Of a stretch of 64,000 nucleotides of DNA, positions 9,546-19,815 are shown piece after piece; position 1 is the first letter of the stretch; the number at the start of each line of letters is the position of its first letter. Both the position numbers and the translations under genes were made by a program. Origin of the DNA: Thermaceae bacterium (GTDB lineage Bacteria > Deinococcota > Deinococci > Deinococcales > Thermaceae); the NCBI GenBank assembly GCA_015478585.1, contig JADMIM010000001.1:29299-93298 (forward strand), read 5' to 3'. Under the pieces are notes generated by a model that saw only the letters and a program-made list of their open reading frames with translations, made no database searches and was not told the origin of the DNA.

Positions 9546-10517
9546 ATGAAAGCCATTCAAGTCATCCGCACCGGCGGCCCCGAAGTACTCGAGCTAACCG
9601 AGCTGCCCACCCCCACCCCTGGCCCCGGTCAAGTTTTGCTCAAGGTCGGGGCAGTGGGCCTCAACTTCGCCGATATCCTCAACGTGGCGGGTGAATACCT
9701 GACCCGGCCCAAGCTGCCGATGATTCCTGGCATGGAGTTCGCCGGAACCATCGAGGCCCTGGGCGAGGGGGTGAGCGGCTTGCAAAAAGGTCAGTTGGTT
9801 GCGGCTTTAGCTGGAACCGGCGGCTTTGCCGAATATGCGGCGGTGAGTGCCAGAGCGGTTCTTCCAGTGCCGCAAAACCTCAGCGCGGTGGAAGCGGCGG
9901 CCCTCCCGGTCTCGTACTACACCGCCTATTTCTCGCTGAGAACCCAGGCTCGAGCCAAGCCGGGCGAGTGGGTGCTGGTGCAGGCGGCGGCCGGGGCGCT
10001 GGGAACAGCCTCGATTCAGATGGCCAAGGCCATGAACCTAAAGGTGATTGCCCTGGCGAGCAGCGAGGCCAAGCTCGAGCTGTGTCACCACCTGGGGGCC
10101 GCTGTGACCTTGCTCAACACCCGCGAAGACCTGGTGGATGCCGTTCGGGAGGCCACCGGCGGGCAGGGTGTGGACGTGCTGTTGGAGGTAGTGGGCGGCC
10201 CTGGCTTCGCCGCCAGCCTCAAAATGTTGGCTTATGGTGGGCGTTTGCTGGTCATTGGCTCGGCCAGCCGTGAGATGGCCCAGTTTCATCCGGTGGTGCT
10301 GATGAAGGGCAACCAGAGCGTGATGGGGGTGTGGCTCACGCCCTTCGTCAGCGACCCCCAACTGATGCAGGAAGCCACCACGTTCATGACCCCGCTCCTG
10401 GCCTCGGGCCAGGTCAAGCCGGTAGTAGGGGAGAGGTTTAGCCTCGAGGACGCGGGCAAAGCCTTCGAGTTCGTGATGAGCCGCAAGAACACCGGAAAAG
10501 TGATTATCGAGCCCTGA
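9546..10517 (+). CDS. NADPH:quinone oxidoreductase, MDR family
   Basis: 323 aa. A zinc-free medium-chain dehydrogenase of the quinone oxidoreductase type. GroES-like N-terminal domain with GLNFADILNVAGEY and PMIPGMEFAGTIEALGEGV; Rossmann domain with AAAGALGTASIQMAKAMNL about residues 147-165. It probably reduces quinones or enoyl compounds with NADPH. The start codon directly follows a heptad repeat tract, so no normal ribosome-binding site precedes it. Nothing in the neighbourhood fixes the substrate. Confidence 0.85.
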   Translation: MKAIQVIRTGGPEVLELTELPTPTPGPGQVLLKVGAVGLNFADILNVAGEYLTRPKLPMIPGMEFAGTIEALGEGVSGLQKGQLVAALAGTGGFAEYAAVSARAVLPVPQNLSAVEAAALPVSYYTAYFSLRTQARAKPGEWVLVQAAAGALGTASIQMAKAMNLKVIALASSEAKLELCHHLGAAVTLLNTREDLVDAVREATGGQGVDVLLEVVGGPGFAASLKMLAYGGRLLVIGSASREMAQFHPVVLMKGNQSVMGVWLTPFVSDPQLMQEATTFMTPLLASGQVKPVVGERFSLEDAGKAFEFVMSRKNTGKVIIEP

Positions 10518-10680
10518 CCGCTTCTTCCTCGGTCTCGACTACACCTATGTTTTGGGGGTTTGATGGGTCTTGGCCTGATTCGCAGCGCCCCCTGGCTCTC
10601 GACCATGACAACAGGTGTTTTCGGCCCCAGACTTTGGGCCAAAGGGCTCTAGAGCCTCTTTCTAACTGGTGATTTGCGAT

Positions 10681-12300
10681 ATGTCTAACTCCTGGTTTGA
10701 TCAGACCCGCCGCTTTACCCACCGCATGGTGCGCCACGCCAGCGTCACCGAAAGTGTGGGCGAGGTGAGCTTTGCCAAGCACTTGGAGGGCATTCTGGCC
10801 GAGCTTGCTTACTTCCAGCAGCATCCCCAGCAACTCTGGCTCGAGCCCATCTTGGGCGATCCCTTTAGGCGTTCCAACGTGCTGGCGCTGGTGCGTGGGC
10901 AAGGCCAGAAGACCGTAGTGTTGACCGGACATTATGATGTGGTCAGCGTAAAAACATATGGCCCCCTCGAGCCCTACGCTTTCGACCCCGACCAACTTCT
11001 ACCCCGCCTGATTGCCGACCTCGAGGCCAACGCCCGCTCCGAGGCCGAGCACCGGGCCTTGCGCGATCTGGTATCGGGGGACTATGAACCAGGACGCGGC
11101 ATTCTGGATATGAAGTCGGGTTTGGCGGCGGGGATGTCGGTGCTGGAGGCCTTCTCGAGGCTGGATAAGCCTGTCGGCAACCTGCTGTTCTTGGCTGTGG
11201 CTGACGAAGAAAACAACTCCTGGGGAGCCAGGAGTTCGGTGGCCCAGCTTCGGGATTTACGAGAAACGCTGGGTCTGGAAATTGCTGCGGTAATCAACCT
11301 TGATGCCACATCTGATGAGGGTGATGGCTCGCAGGGACGAGCCTGGTATTTGGGTAGCGTGGGCAAGCTGTTGGTTTCGGCCTATGTGGTGGGGATAGAT
11401 ACCCACGCCGGTTATCCGCTCGAGGGCATCAACCCCAACTTTTTGCTCTCGCAGATGGTAAGCCGTCTGGAGTGTAATCCTGCCCTGGCCGACAGCGCTT
11501 CGGGCGAGACCGCTCCACCGCCCACCACGCTCAAGCAAACCGACCTCAAAACCCACTACGACGTGACCACCCCGGGCCGAGCCTGGGCCTGTTTCAACGT
11601 TCTCAGCCACGGCAAGAGTGCGGCTGGAGTATTGGCTGAGTTTCGCCAAGAAATCCAAGTCGCCCTCCACGAAGCCTTGCAGGAGCTGCGCTGCCGTGCG
11701 GCAAGTTGGGGAGCCCAGCCCAAGGCTTTGGAGGTCGAGCCATATGTGCTAAGCTTTGCCGAGCTATGCCAAAAACAGCGGATGGGGCCGGGCTTTGAGG
11801 CCGAGCTAGCGGCGTTTGTGGCCCAATTAGACACCACCCTTGACTTGCCCACTCGCAGTCAGCTCATCACCGATTGGGCCTGGGGCAAGAGCGAGCTGAT
11901 CGGCCCTGCTGTGGTGCTGGGGTTTGCTTCGCAGCACTATCCTGCGGTGTTGGCGCAGGGTCAGAGTCCAGTGACCCAAACCGTGCGAGCGGCACTCCAG
12001 CGGGCCGGGCTCGAGACCGCAACCAGCGTGTACGAGCGGGGGTTCTTCGCCGGAATCTCCGACATGAGCTGGTTCGGTCAGGCCACTGCGCTCGACGTGG
12101 CAACCGTAAACGCCAACACCCCAGCGCTCTCGGCCCACCTCCAAACCGCTCCCCTAGGCCTACCCACCTTCAACCTGGGCCCCTGGGGCCGCGACTACCA
12201 CCAGTGGCTCGAGCGGGTTTATGCCCCCTATGCCTATGGGGTGCTGCCAGAGTTGCTATGGCGAGTCTCGAGGGAAATTCTTTCAGGAAGTACGGGGTAG
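10681..12300 (+). CDS. M20-family peptidase, RocB-like
   Basis: 539 aa. A zinc metallopeptidase of the M20/M25/M40 superfamily. Metal-site motifs are TGHYDVVS (His and Asp), GILDMKSGLAAG (bridging Asp) and ADEENNSWGAR (catalytic Glu and ligand). The length and the N-terminus (WFDQTRRFTHRMVRHASVTES) resemble the RocB proteins linked to arginine use in Bacillus, but the substrate is not proven. An upstream GTG at 10669 is in frame. ATG 10681 is preferred because GGTGA lies 8 bases before it. Confidence 0.8.
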   Translation: MSNSWFDQTRRFTHRMVRHASVTESVGEVSFAKHLEGILAELAYFQQHPQQLWLEPILGDPFRRSNVLALVRGQGQKTVVLTGHYDVVSVKTYGPLEPYAFDPDQLLPRLIADLEANARSEAEHRALRDLVSGDYEPGRGILDMKSGLAAGMSVLEAFSRLDKPVGNLLFLAVADEENNSWGARSSVAQLRDLRETLGLEIAAVINLDATSDEGDGSQGRAWYLGSVGKLLVSAYVVGIDTHAGYPLEGINPNFLLSQMVSRLECNPALADSASGETAPPPTTLKQTDLKTHYDVTTPGRAWACFNVLSHGKSAAGVLAEFRQEIQVALHEALQELRCRAASWGAQPKALEVEPYVLSFAELCQKQRMGPGFEAELAAFVAQLDTTLDLPTRSQLITDWAWGKSELIGPAVVLGFASQHYPAVLAQGQSPVTQTVRAALQRAGLETATSVYERGFFAGISDMSWFGQATALDVATVNANTPALSAHLQTAPLGLPTFNLGPWGRDYHQWLERVYAPYAYGVLPELLWRVSREILSGSTG

Positions 12301-12329
12301 ACGAGAGACAAGCCCATAAAAGGATTCCT

Positions 12330-12648
12330 ATGCAAATCCCCCTTTCCCGCCCAACCAACCCCAGCCGGGTTCTTGTCGCCCTGGTCGCACTTTATCTCAT
12401 TGGGGGCTCGACATATTTGGCGATTCGTTACGCGGTGGTAGACTTCCCGCCCTTGATGGCGGGGGCGATTCGCTTCCTGATTGCTGGGGCCGTGCTGTAC
12501 GCCATATTGCGAGCCAGGAAAACGCCTTCCCCCACGCGAGCGGAGTGGGGCGGTGCGGCTAGGGTAGGAGCCTTGCTGCTGGGCGGCGGCATGGGCGGGG
12601 TGATGACCGCCGAGCACATGGGCGTGGCCTCCGGCCTGGCGGCGATTT
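12330..12648 (+). pseudogene. Truncated EamA/DMT permease
   Basis: The frame opens MQIPLSRPTNPSRVLVALVALYLIGGSTYLAIRYA and continues as a normal DMT permease through three hydrophobic segments to GVASGLAAIF. Family similarity then stops at about 12648. The frame runs on to 12794 through serine-rich sequence that is the antisense of a hicB remnant. The remaining two thirds of a permease are missing, so the gene is non-functional. An intact EamA gene is at 57154-58047. Confidence 0.75.
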
Positions 12649-12871
12649 TCCCGGCGATAACAGGGATAGTGTGGCCTAGCTGTAGACCCAGCAGAATCCA
12701 GTCCTCGAGTTCCTCTTCCAGCGCATCCCGACAGGCTTCTAAGGTCTCAGCTCCGGCCCAAAGTCCTTCTAAACCTGCAATCGTGCCAATTTAATCGAAC
12801 AGCGGGTCTTCGATGGTCTCCTAATGAGCCAGTCGCAAGGCCTCTTTGATGTAGCTGGTCAGCGTGCCCAT
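12646..12871 (-). pseudogene. Dead HicB-type antitoxin
   Basis: Reading leftward from ATG at 12869-12871 gives MGTLTSYIKEALRLAH, then an in-frame TAG. It continues ETIEDPLFD, then TAA, then IGTIAGLEGLWAGAETLEAC and LEDWILLGLQLGHTIPVI. This is the HicB partial-RNase-H antitoxin pattern, kept in one frame but broken by two nonsense codons. No HicA toxin is seen next to it. It meets the truncated EamA frame at its C-terminal end. Confidence 0.75.
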
Positions 12872-12889
12872 ATTCCCAAGTGTAGCTGA

Positions 12890-13438
12890 TTAGACAGCCG
12901 GTTTTTTGAAGGCCTGGTCGGTATCGAGCACCTTGGTCACGCCGATCTCGCGGCAGTTGTCGTAGAAGGGACAGGCGCTGCACTCCTGGTAGACCTTGGG
13001 GGGCAGGTTCTCTCGAGTCGTGACCGCGTACCCCAGTGAGGTGAAAAACTTGACCTGGAGCGTCCAGGCGAAGATTTGCGGAACGCCCATGTCCTTGGCC
13101 TCGCGCTCGGCAGCCAGCGCCAGCCAGCGGCCCAAGCCCTGTCCCTGCCGCTCAGGGTGAATGGCCAGCCCGCGCACCTCGGCGATGTCGTGCCACAGCA
13201 GGTGCAGCGCCCCCGAACCCACGATGTGCCCGTCCTCATCCTCCAAGACGAAAAAGTCGCGCAGGTTTTCGTAGAGGTGGTTGTGGCTGCGCACCAGCAT
13301 CAGGCCGCGCTCCGACCAGTATTTGATGAGGGTATAAATCCCCTCCACGTCGGCCATCTTGGCCTTGCGCAGCTCGACGTTGGCATCCCAGCGCACTGGC
13401 GGCAGGATGGTGGTTCCTAGCTCGATGATGCTGCTCAT
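12890..13438 (-). CDS. argA: GNAT acetyltransferase, probable short N-acetylglutamate synthase
   Basis: 182 aa. GNAT core with the acetyl-CoA-binding stretch HPERQGQGLGRWLA about residues 96-109. The C-terminal tail ECSACPFYDNC with nearby Ile/Thr-rich end is typical of the short NAGS enzymes. These acetylate glutamate at the start of arginine synthesis. It lies in line with argH and argG on the same strand, which supports the role. Without the context it would only be called GNAT. It is separated from argH by a 196-base repeat-rich gap. Confidence 0.7.
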   Translation of the reverse strand: MSSIIELGTTILPPVRWDANVELRKAKMADVEGIYTLIKYWSERGLMLVRSHNHLYENLRDFFVLEDEDGHIVGSGALHLLWHDIAEVRGLAIHPERQGQGLGRWLALAAEREAKDMGVPQIFAWTLQVKFFTSLGYAVTTRENLPPKVYQECSACPFYDNCREIGVTKVLDTDQAFKKPAV

Positions 13439-13439
13439 T

Positions 13440-13622
13440 TCCTCCCCTTTTTCTCCTCCCGCCTTGTGGGGGAAGGTAGGGCCGAGCGGCCTGCGCCGCC
13501 GGGCTGTGCCCGTGCCGGGGTGGGGAGAAGTGAGCCGAAGGCGAATGCCCTTGACTCGTCCAGCACTAACGAAAGCTGCGCTTTCGACCTCCCTCCCGGC
13601 CTCCCCCGCAAGGGGGGAGGGT
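13440..13622 (+). repeat. Palindrome-rich non-coding segment between argH and argA
   Basis: Several small stems are visible. CGAAAGC pairs with GCTTTCG at 13570-13586. CCTCCCCC faces GGGGGGAGG around GCAA at about 13600-13620. C-rich and G-rich blocks also occur at 13441-13480. The open frames across it are low-complexity and not gene-like. A sequence of the same C-run/G-run type lies inside the 5' end of argH at 15039-15062. Confidence 0.55.
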
Positions 13623-13634
13623 TTATGACTTGAT

Positions 13635-15089
13635 TCATTGGTTGACCTCGAGTTTTGCGGCTTCCAGGGCTTCTTTAACCGCTTCTGGTGCGGTTCCGCC
13701 GTAGGAGTGTCGTCGGTGGATGGCGGTCTCGAGGCGGGTTAGAAGGGGGGCATCCGCTTCATAAGCTGGGTGGAAGCTCTGCAACTCGCCCAAACTCAGA
13801 TCGCGCAGTTCCTTACCGTGCTCGCCGCAGTAGCGCACGATGCGCCCGACCAGGTGGTGGGCTTCGCGGAAAGGTACGCCTTTTTCGGCCAGATAATCGG
13901 CCAGGTCGGTGGCGAGCGAGAAGCCCGACTCGGCTGCTTTGGCCATGGGCTGGGGTTTCCACTCGAGGCCCGGCAGCATCGCCGCCAGCAGCTTGACCGA
14001 GGCTCGGTAGGTGTCGCAAGCATCAAAAATCGGCTCTTTATCTTCTTGAAGGTCTTTGTTGTAGGTTAGCGGCAAGCCTTTCATCAGGGTCGCCAGCGCC
14101 ACGAAGCTGCCCAGGGTGCGTCCGGCCTTGCCCCGAATCAGCTCGGCGTGGTCGGCGTTTTTCTTCTGTGGCATGATGCTCGAGCCCGTGCTGAAGGCAT
14201 CCGGCAGGCTGATGAAGCCAAACTCGAAGGAGCTGTACAGCACGATTTCCTCGGCGATGCGCGAGAGGGTGATTTGGCCGATGGCCAGGGCGGCCAGGGT
14301 CTCGAGGGCGAAATCACGCGAACCCACCGCGTCCATCGAGTTGCGCATGGGGCGAGTGAATCCCAAAGTTTGCGCGGTGAGGTACCGGTCAATCGGGAAG
14401 CCCGTTCCTGCCAAGGCCGCCGCTCCCAAGGGCGATTCGTTGAGGCGGTTTAATGCGTCCTGGAGGCGACCCGCGTCCCGTGTGGTCATCTCGTAGTAGG
14501 CCAGAAACCAGTGCGACAAGAGCACCGGCATGGCCCGCTGGGTGTGGGTGTAGCCGGGGAGGATTAGGGGGGGCTCGAGGTACTTCTGGGCTTGATGAAC
14601 CAAAACCTTACGAAGTGCCTTCAGTTCGGTCAGAATCGCGCTCAGCTCACCGCGCAGCCAGAGCCGTAAATCCGTCGCTACCTGGTCGTTGCGGCTGCGG
14701 GCAGTATGGAGTTTCCCCCCCACTGGCCCGACGATTTCGCTCAGGCGGGTCTCCACGTTCATGTGGACATCCTCGAGCGCCTCGCGCCATTCAAACTGGC
14801 CGTCCAGGATTTCCTGGTGCACCTCGAGCAGCCCCCTGCGCAAGGTTTCGGCCTCTTCGGCACTGATAATTCCCTGCTTGCCGAGCATTGCAGCATGGGC
14901 CAGTGAACCTTCGATGTCCACCAAAGCCAAGCGCTGGTCGAAGCTCCAGGAGGCGTTGAACTGCTGGGCGAGTTCGTTAGGGGCTTCGGAGAAACGCCCG
15001 CCCCAAGTGCGCTGTGGGGTAGAACCACCCCCTACCCCACCCTCCCTTGCTGAGGGGGGAGGAGTTCTTGCGTTATCGCCTGAACTCAT
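13635..15089 (-). CDS. argH: Argininosuccinate lyase
   Basis: 484 aa. Cleaves argininosuccinate to arginine and fumarate. [19 protein letters not shown] begins the family homology near residue 26. [16 protein letters not shown] and the signature [15 protein letters not shown] are present. The start at 15089 is set by an ATGA overlap with the preceding GNAT gene. It leaves about 25 extra N-terminal residues ([21 protein letters not shown] and following) not found in usual ArgH proteins. This extension is encoded by a C-run/G-run palindrome (15039-15062) like that in the gap at 13600-13620. It is part of the argG to argA series. Confidence 0.95.
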   Translation of the reverse strand: MSSGDNARTPPPSAREGGVGGGSTPQRTWGGRFSEAPNELAQQFNASWSFDQRLALVDIEGSLAHAAMLGKQGIISAEEAETLRRGLLEVHQEILDGQFEWREALEDVHMNVETRLSEIVGPVGGKLHTARSRNDQVATDLRLWLRGELSAILTELKALRKVLVHQAQKYLEPPLILPGYTHTQRAMPVLLSHWFLAYYEMTTRDAGRLQDALNRLNESPLGAAALAGTGFPIDRYLTAQTLGFTRPMRNSMDAVGSRDFALETLAALAIGQITLSRIAEEIVLYSSFEFGFISLPDAFSTGSSIMPQKKNADHAELIRGKAGRTLGSFVALATLMKGLPLTYNKDLQEDKEPIFDACDTYRASVKLLAAMLPGLEWKPQPMAKAAESGFSLATDLADYLAEKGVPFREAHHLVGRIVRYCGEHGKELRDLSLGELQSFHPAYEADAPLLTRLETAIHRRHSYGGTAPEAVKEALEAAKLEVNQ

Positions 15090-15568
15090 GACATCACCTC
15101 GAGGGTCTTTTTCATCACGAAAGGCAAGGGTGTGAGCGGGTTGGGCGAGCTGTAGCGCAGTTTGGGGTCGTGGACGAAGCCGAATCCGGCGTACCACTCG
15201 AGCAGCCTGGGCTGGTCGTGCCGGACAGCCAAACGCAGTTCCTTGATCCCCATGTCAATGGCTTTGGCTAGCAAGACATTCATCAACTCCGCCCCCAAAC
15301 CCTGTTTGCGATACTCTTTTAGTATCCCCAGCTTCTTGACCTCCCACACCCCAATCTCGTGCGGATGCCGCACCAGCCGCACCGTGCCGACGATTTTCCT
15401 GTCGTCCTTGGCAACCCAGGCATAACCGCGCTCGAGGTCTTTCTCGACTTTCTCCGCCGTCTCCGCGTGTCCCGAAGAATCCGGCGCGACCTTTCCGGCC
15501 CAAGCCAGGCGCACGGTTTTAGCAATCGCCTCGGCATCGGTAAGTGTGGCAGGGCGAATCTCTATCAT
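15086..15568 (-). CDS. GNAT family N-acetyltransferase
   Basis: 160 aa. GNAT fold with the acetyl-CoA loop [17 protein letters not shown] about residues 84-100 and a following GIKELRLAV strand. The substrate is unknown. Its stop overlaps the argH start (ATGA) and its start touches the DinB stop (TGATG), so it is translated within the arg operon. A second acetyltransferase, the short argA-like protein at 12890-13438, is the better candidate for glutamate acetylation, but this gene should be kept in mind. Confidence 0.8.
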   Translation of the reverse strand: MIEIRPATLTDAEAIAKTVRLAWAGKVAPDSSGHAETAEKVEKDLERGYAWVAKDDRKIVGTVRLVRHPHEIGVWEVKKLGILKEYRKQGLGAELMNVLLAKAIDMGIKELRLAVRHDQPRLLEWYAGFGFVHDPKLRYSSPNPLTPLPFVMKKTLEVMS

Positions 15569-16005
15569 CAGCCAACCCGCTCCCAGACTTGGTTGAGGTG
15601 GTGCTCGAGGTGTGCTAAGTAGTCCTCGGCGAGAAACTTCAGCGTGACCGCCCGAGTTCCCACGGTAAAGTGGTGCTCCAGGCTGGCCTCTGGCAAGTGC
15701 TCGATGACGTGCGCCAGATGCAGGTTATAGAACTTCCACAACGACAAAACCTGGTTCCAGGGGCGTTCTTGGTAGGCTTGCAGCCGCACCCATTCATCCT
15801 GCACGTAGCCGGGAAAGGTCAGGCTGTCCTCGAGCCCGACCCGCACGAAGCGGGCGTGGTTGTTGCAAGCCGAGTCAATCAGGTGGCCCAAAATCTCTTT
15901 AGCCGACCACTTGTTCGGTGCAGGCTTGTGCGAAGCTACTTCCTCACTTACCGAAGCCAGTTTAGAAGCGGCCCCCTCGACAATTTCACGCAATCTAATC
16001 TGCAT
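15568..16005 (-). CDS. DinB-like four-helix protein
   Basis: 145 aa. WSAKEILGHLIDSACNNHARF about residues 33-53 and EDYLAHLEHHLNQVW near the C-terminus give the spaced histidines of the DinB_2 family metal site. Members include thiol-dependent metalloenzymes, but most, including this one, have no assigned reaction. It lies 25 bases downstream of argG and is coupled to the next gene by a one-base overlap. This is a conserved-looking operon position with no obvious arginine role. Confidence 0.8.
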   Translation of the reverse strand: MQIRLREIVEGAASKLASVSEEVASHKPAPNKWSAKEILGHLIDSACNNHARFVRVGLEDSLTFPGYVQDEWVRLQAYQERPWNQVLSLWKFYNLHLAHVIEHLPEASLEHHFTVGTRAVTLKFLAEDYLAHLEHHLNQVWERVG

Positions 16006-16030
16006 TTCGCTCCCTGCTCTCAGCCCTCTG

Positions 16031-17224
<1,194 letters not shown>

Positions 17225-17497
17225 TCATGCACCTCTAAGGTTGGCCCCATCGCCACACAAGCCTCTACAGTACAGTCAAACCCGGTGAAGCACAACTGAA
17301 AGCCGTAAAAAGCCATGCGCATAAGTATACAAAGAGAACAGCTCGAGGTCAATAGCTTTTCTCCGTGCTGGACGTGGATAATGCAGCCCGTCACGTACTC
17401 GAAATGACTGACCTCGAGCACTTTTATGCTGGGCAGTCTCACCCAATAAGCTGTATAAGGGTGAAACGTACGTGCATAAACTCGCATATGAATGAAA

Positions 17498-17522
17498 ATC
17501 TATGTACATCTATGTACATCTA
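17498..17522 (-). promoter_or_regulatory. Tandem 10-base repeat upstream of argG
   Basis: ATCTATGTAC is repeated exactly, followed by ATCTA. An ATGAATGAAAAT stretch that loosely recalls an ARG box immediately precedes it. The whole gap 17225-17555 holds no convincing gene; an 88-codon open frame on the minus strand has no recognisable content. A regulator site is a guess. Confidence 0.35.
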
Positions 17523-17555
17523 GACTGACCGGATTTATGAAAGAAAACTGATTGA

Positions 17556-17724
17556 GGTCGCCAACCCAGCGAATTACCACCGCTGTCATTCTGAGGCTGC
17601 CCTTGCCGAAGAATCTGATGCGCTGCGAAGCTCGAGACGTATAGGGCCTTTCAGCGGATCAGACTCTTCACTCCACGGCGTTGCGTTCAGAATGACAGCG
17701 GTTTTGTGGGTTGAATTGGCGACC
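17556..17724 (+). repeat. MITE-like element with long imperfect terminal inverted repeats
   Basis: GGTCGCCAA at 17556-17564 faces TTGGCGACC at 17716-17724. Inside them, 17579-17594 (ACCGCTGTCATTCTGA) faces its exact complement at 17687-17702. The 170-base element has no coding frame. The CATTCTGA / GAAGAATCTGA pair resembles a short mobile repeat seen in many bacterial genomes. Confidence 0.65.
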
Positions 17725-17792
17725 CGTTTTGTCCTTAGCCCCTCGAGCAAGCCCCGCTCACGTCCTCCGACCATTCTGATAACCTAGCCCTC

Positions 17793-18398
17793 ATGGAACT
17801 GTTATACGCGGCCTTGGTGGGCTATTTTCTCGGCAGCTTGCCCTTCGCCTACTGGTTCGGGCTGGTGCAGAACAAAAACCTGCTTGCCGAAGGCTCCGGC
17901 AACGTCGGCACGGTGAACGCCTGGCGTGTGTTGGGCGCGATTCCCGGAGTGCTGGTGCTGATTCTGGACGTGCTTAAAGGGCTGATGGCGGTGGCGCTGG
18001 GCGCGTTTCTTGCTCGAGACTTGAACGGAGGTTTGCTGGCGGGAGCACTCGCGGTAATCGGGCATTGCTATTCGATATGGCTGTTGGGGCGTGGCGGGAA
18101 GGGCATCGCTCCGGCGTTCGGCGTGCTGCTGGCGGTAAAACCCAGCCTGTTAATCGCGGCCGCAGTGCTGTTCAGCATCGCCTATCTGCTGACCCGCAGC
18201 TCCTATCGCGCGGTGTTGCTGGCGGCGCTGGTGTTGCCGCTCTCGAGCACCTTCATCGGCGGGAATATGGCCTACCTCTGGCTCGGTTTGGGAATCGCGC
18301 TCCCGCTTATCCTCAAACACTTACCCGAGTGGAACCGAGGCGTGAAAAATGCCGAACGTCCAACGCGAAACGACGAACGCAAAAACAAACACTTGTAG
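17793..18398 (+). CDS. plsY: PlsY-like glycerol-3-phosphate acyltransferase
   Basis: 201 aa with about five membrane segments. It would acylate glycerol-3-phosphate with acyl-phosphate at the start of phospholipid synthesis. SLPFAYWFG and AEGSGNVGTVNAWR align with the first PlsY motif (usually GSGNIGATN), and AVIGHCYSIWLLGRGGKGIAPAFG with the second and third. The first motif differs at several positions, so it may be a paralogue. The last residues (about VKNAERPTRNDERKNKHL) are encoded by heptad repeats at 18353-18380, so the tail looks acquired. Confidence 0.75.
   Translation: MELLYAALVGYFLGSLPFAYWFGLVQNKNLLAEGSGNVGTVNAWRVLGAIPGVLVLILDVLKGLMAVALGAFLARDLNGGLLAGALAVIGHCYSIWLLGRGGKGIAPAFGVLLAVKPSLLIAAAVLFSIAYLLTRSSYRAVLLAALVLPLSSTFIGGNMAYLWLGLGIALPLILKHLPEWNRGVKNAERPTRNDERKNKHL
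18353..18380 (+). repeat. Heptad repeat tract inside the plsY 3' end
   Basis: CGAACGT, CCAACGC, GAAACGA, CGAACGC in exact 7-base register, followed by A-rich sequence. It encodes the polar C-terminal tail of PlsY. Confidence 0.75.
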
Positions 18399-18474
18399 GC
18401 GCGGGTCAACCCAAAAACCGACGTGCGTGTAGGACGAGGAAAACACTCATCAAAAAAGCGCGTCAGGAAGCGGG

Positions 18475-19725
18475 CTAATCCAGCTTGGCCCGTCGGTCTA
18501 GCGCTCTGGCATGAGCCTCCAAGCCTTCCTCTCGAGCCATCCTTGCGCCCAGCACGGATAACCTCGCGGCGGCCTTCTGAGTCAAGCCCACCACCGGAAT
18601 CACCTTGAGAAAGTCTCGCAGGGCCAGCCCGCCGCCGAACCTTGCCGTCCCCGTGGTAGGCATCACGTGACTCGGCCCGGCGATGTAATCCCCCAGTGCT
18701 TCGCAGGAGTGTTCGCCCAGGAAAATCCCGCCCGCGTTGCGGACTTGCCCGAGGTACTCGAGCGGGTCATGTACCGACAGGCACAAGTGTTCCGGCGCGT
18801 ACAAGTTGGCCAGCTCGAGCGCCTCAGCGAGGCTCTCAACCTGAACCAAGCCGCTCCTGGACAGGGCTTTCTTGGCGGTTTCCGAACGGGGAAGCGTGGA
18901 GAGTTGTGAATAAAGTTCCTCGTCCACCCGCTCTAAGAGTTCGTGGTAGGGCGAGAGCAACCAGGCTTCGGAGTCGGGGCCGTGCTCGGCCTGGGCCAAC
19001 ATATCGGCAGCCAGCAGCCGTGGGTCGGCGGAGGCATCGGCTACGATTAGTGTCTCCGTCGGGCCAGGCAGGCCCTCCATGCCCACTGCGCCGTATACCT
19101 CGCGCTTGGCCAGCACCACGTAGCGGTTGCCTGGCCCCATCACCTTGTCCACGCGTGGAACCCGCTCTGTCCCGTAGGCCAGCGCCCCCACCGCCTGCGC
19201 CCCGCCCATTGCAAACAGCCGGTCTGCGCCTGCCACCCAGGCCGCCGCCAGGATTCCCGGATGCACCCGTGGTGGGCTAGCCACGATGATCTCCCCGACT
19301 CCCGCAACCTTGGCCGGGACTGCGGTCATCAACACAGTAGATAACAAAGGGGCGCTGCCACCCGGAACGTATACCCCCACCCGGTCTAAAGGCCGCACCA
19401 GTTGCCCTAAAACGCCCTCCGCGTGGGCCTGCAAGAAGCCCCCTCGGGGCTCACGTGAGTAAAACGCCTCGATGCGCTCTTTGGCGGTCTCGAGGCCGTC
19501 CCTCAGTTCAGAATCCAGGTTTTCGTAAGCCTCGCGCCAAATCCGCTTGGGGATTTCCTCGGCAGGATGCCCGTCCAGTTCGGTGCTAATGCGGTCTAGA
19601 GCGACATCACCCTCCTGCTCAATCGCGCCTAAAATCTGGCGCACCTTGTCCAGCGCGTCGCCGTATTCAACCGTCAGGCGGCGGTTGGCGAAGTGGGGTC
19701 GCACCTCTTTGGGAGTTTTAATCAT
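18475..19725 (-). CDS. hisD: Histidinol dehydrogenase
   Basis: 416 aa. Oxidises histidinol to histidine in two NAD-dependent steps. [19 protein letters not shown], the [14 protein letters not shown] stretch, [22 protein letters not shown] (metal and substrate region) and [16 protein letters not shown] are conserved, as is [12 protein letters not shown]. The start at 19725 is chosen because [12 protein letters not shown] follows a GAAGGAA site; an upstream in-frame extension to 19776 lies in a repeat. No other his gene is adjacent. Confidence 0.95.
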   Translation of the reverse strand: MIKTPKEVRPHFANRRLTVEYGDALDKVRQILGAIEQEGDVALDRISTELDGHPAEEIPKRIWREAYENLDSELRDGLETAKERIEAFYSREPRGGFLQAHAEGVLGQLVRPLDRVGVYVPGGSAPLLSTVLMTAVPAKVAGVGEIIVASPPRVHPGILAAAWVAGADRLFAMGGAQAVGALAYGTERVPRVDKVMGPGNRYVVLAKREVYGAVGMEGLPGPTETLIVADASADPRLLAADMLAQAEHGPDSEAWLLSPYHELLERVDEELYSQLSTLPRSETAKKALSRSGLVQVESLAEALELANLYAPEHLCLSVHDPLEYLGQVRNAGGIFLGEHSCEALGDYIAGPSHVMPTTGTARFGGGLALRDFLKVIPVVGLTQKAAARLSVLGARMAREEGLEAHARALDRRAKLD

Positions 19726-19743
19726 GGGGTTCCTTCGGAAGAG

Positions 19744-19815
19744 GATAACTGATGAAAGATGAAGGATACAGGCCAAAGACCTTCCGCCTTCATCCTTTAT
19801 CTTTCATCAGTTATA
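19744..19815 (+). repeat. Heptad repeat hairpin upstream of hisD
   Basis: GATAACT, GATGAAA, GATGAAG, GATACAG (19744-19771) face CTTCATC, CTTTATC, TTTCATC, AGTTATA (19788-19815). The outer 16 bases, 19745-19760 and 19799-19814, are exact complements. The right end overlaps the last codons of the upstream gene (19807-20556). Confidence 0.9.

Noticed and set aside
11874..12329. Upstream part of the long frame leading into the truncated EamA gene
   Set aside because: Out-of-frame reading of the RocB-like gene; the permease begins at ATG 12330.
13435..13638. 67-codon frame between argH and argA
   Set aside because: Low-complexity translation of palindromic repeat DNA.
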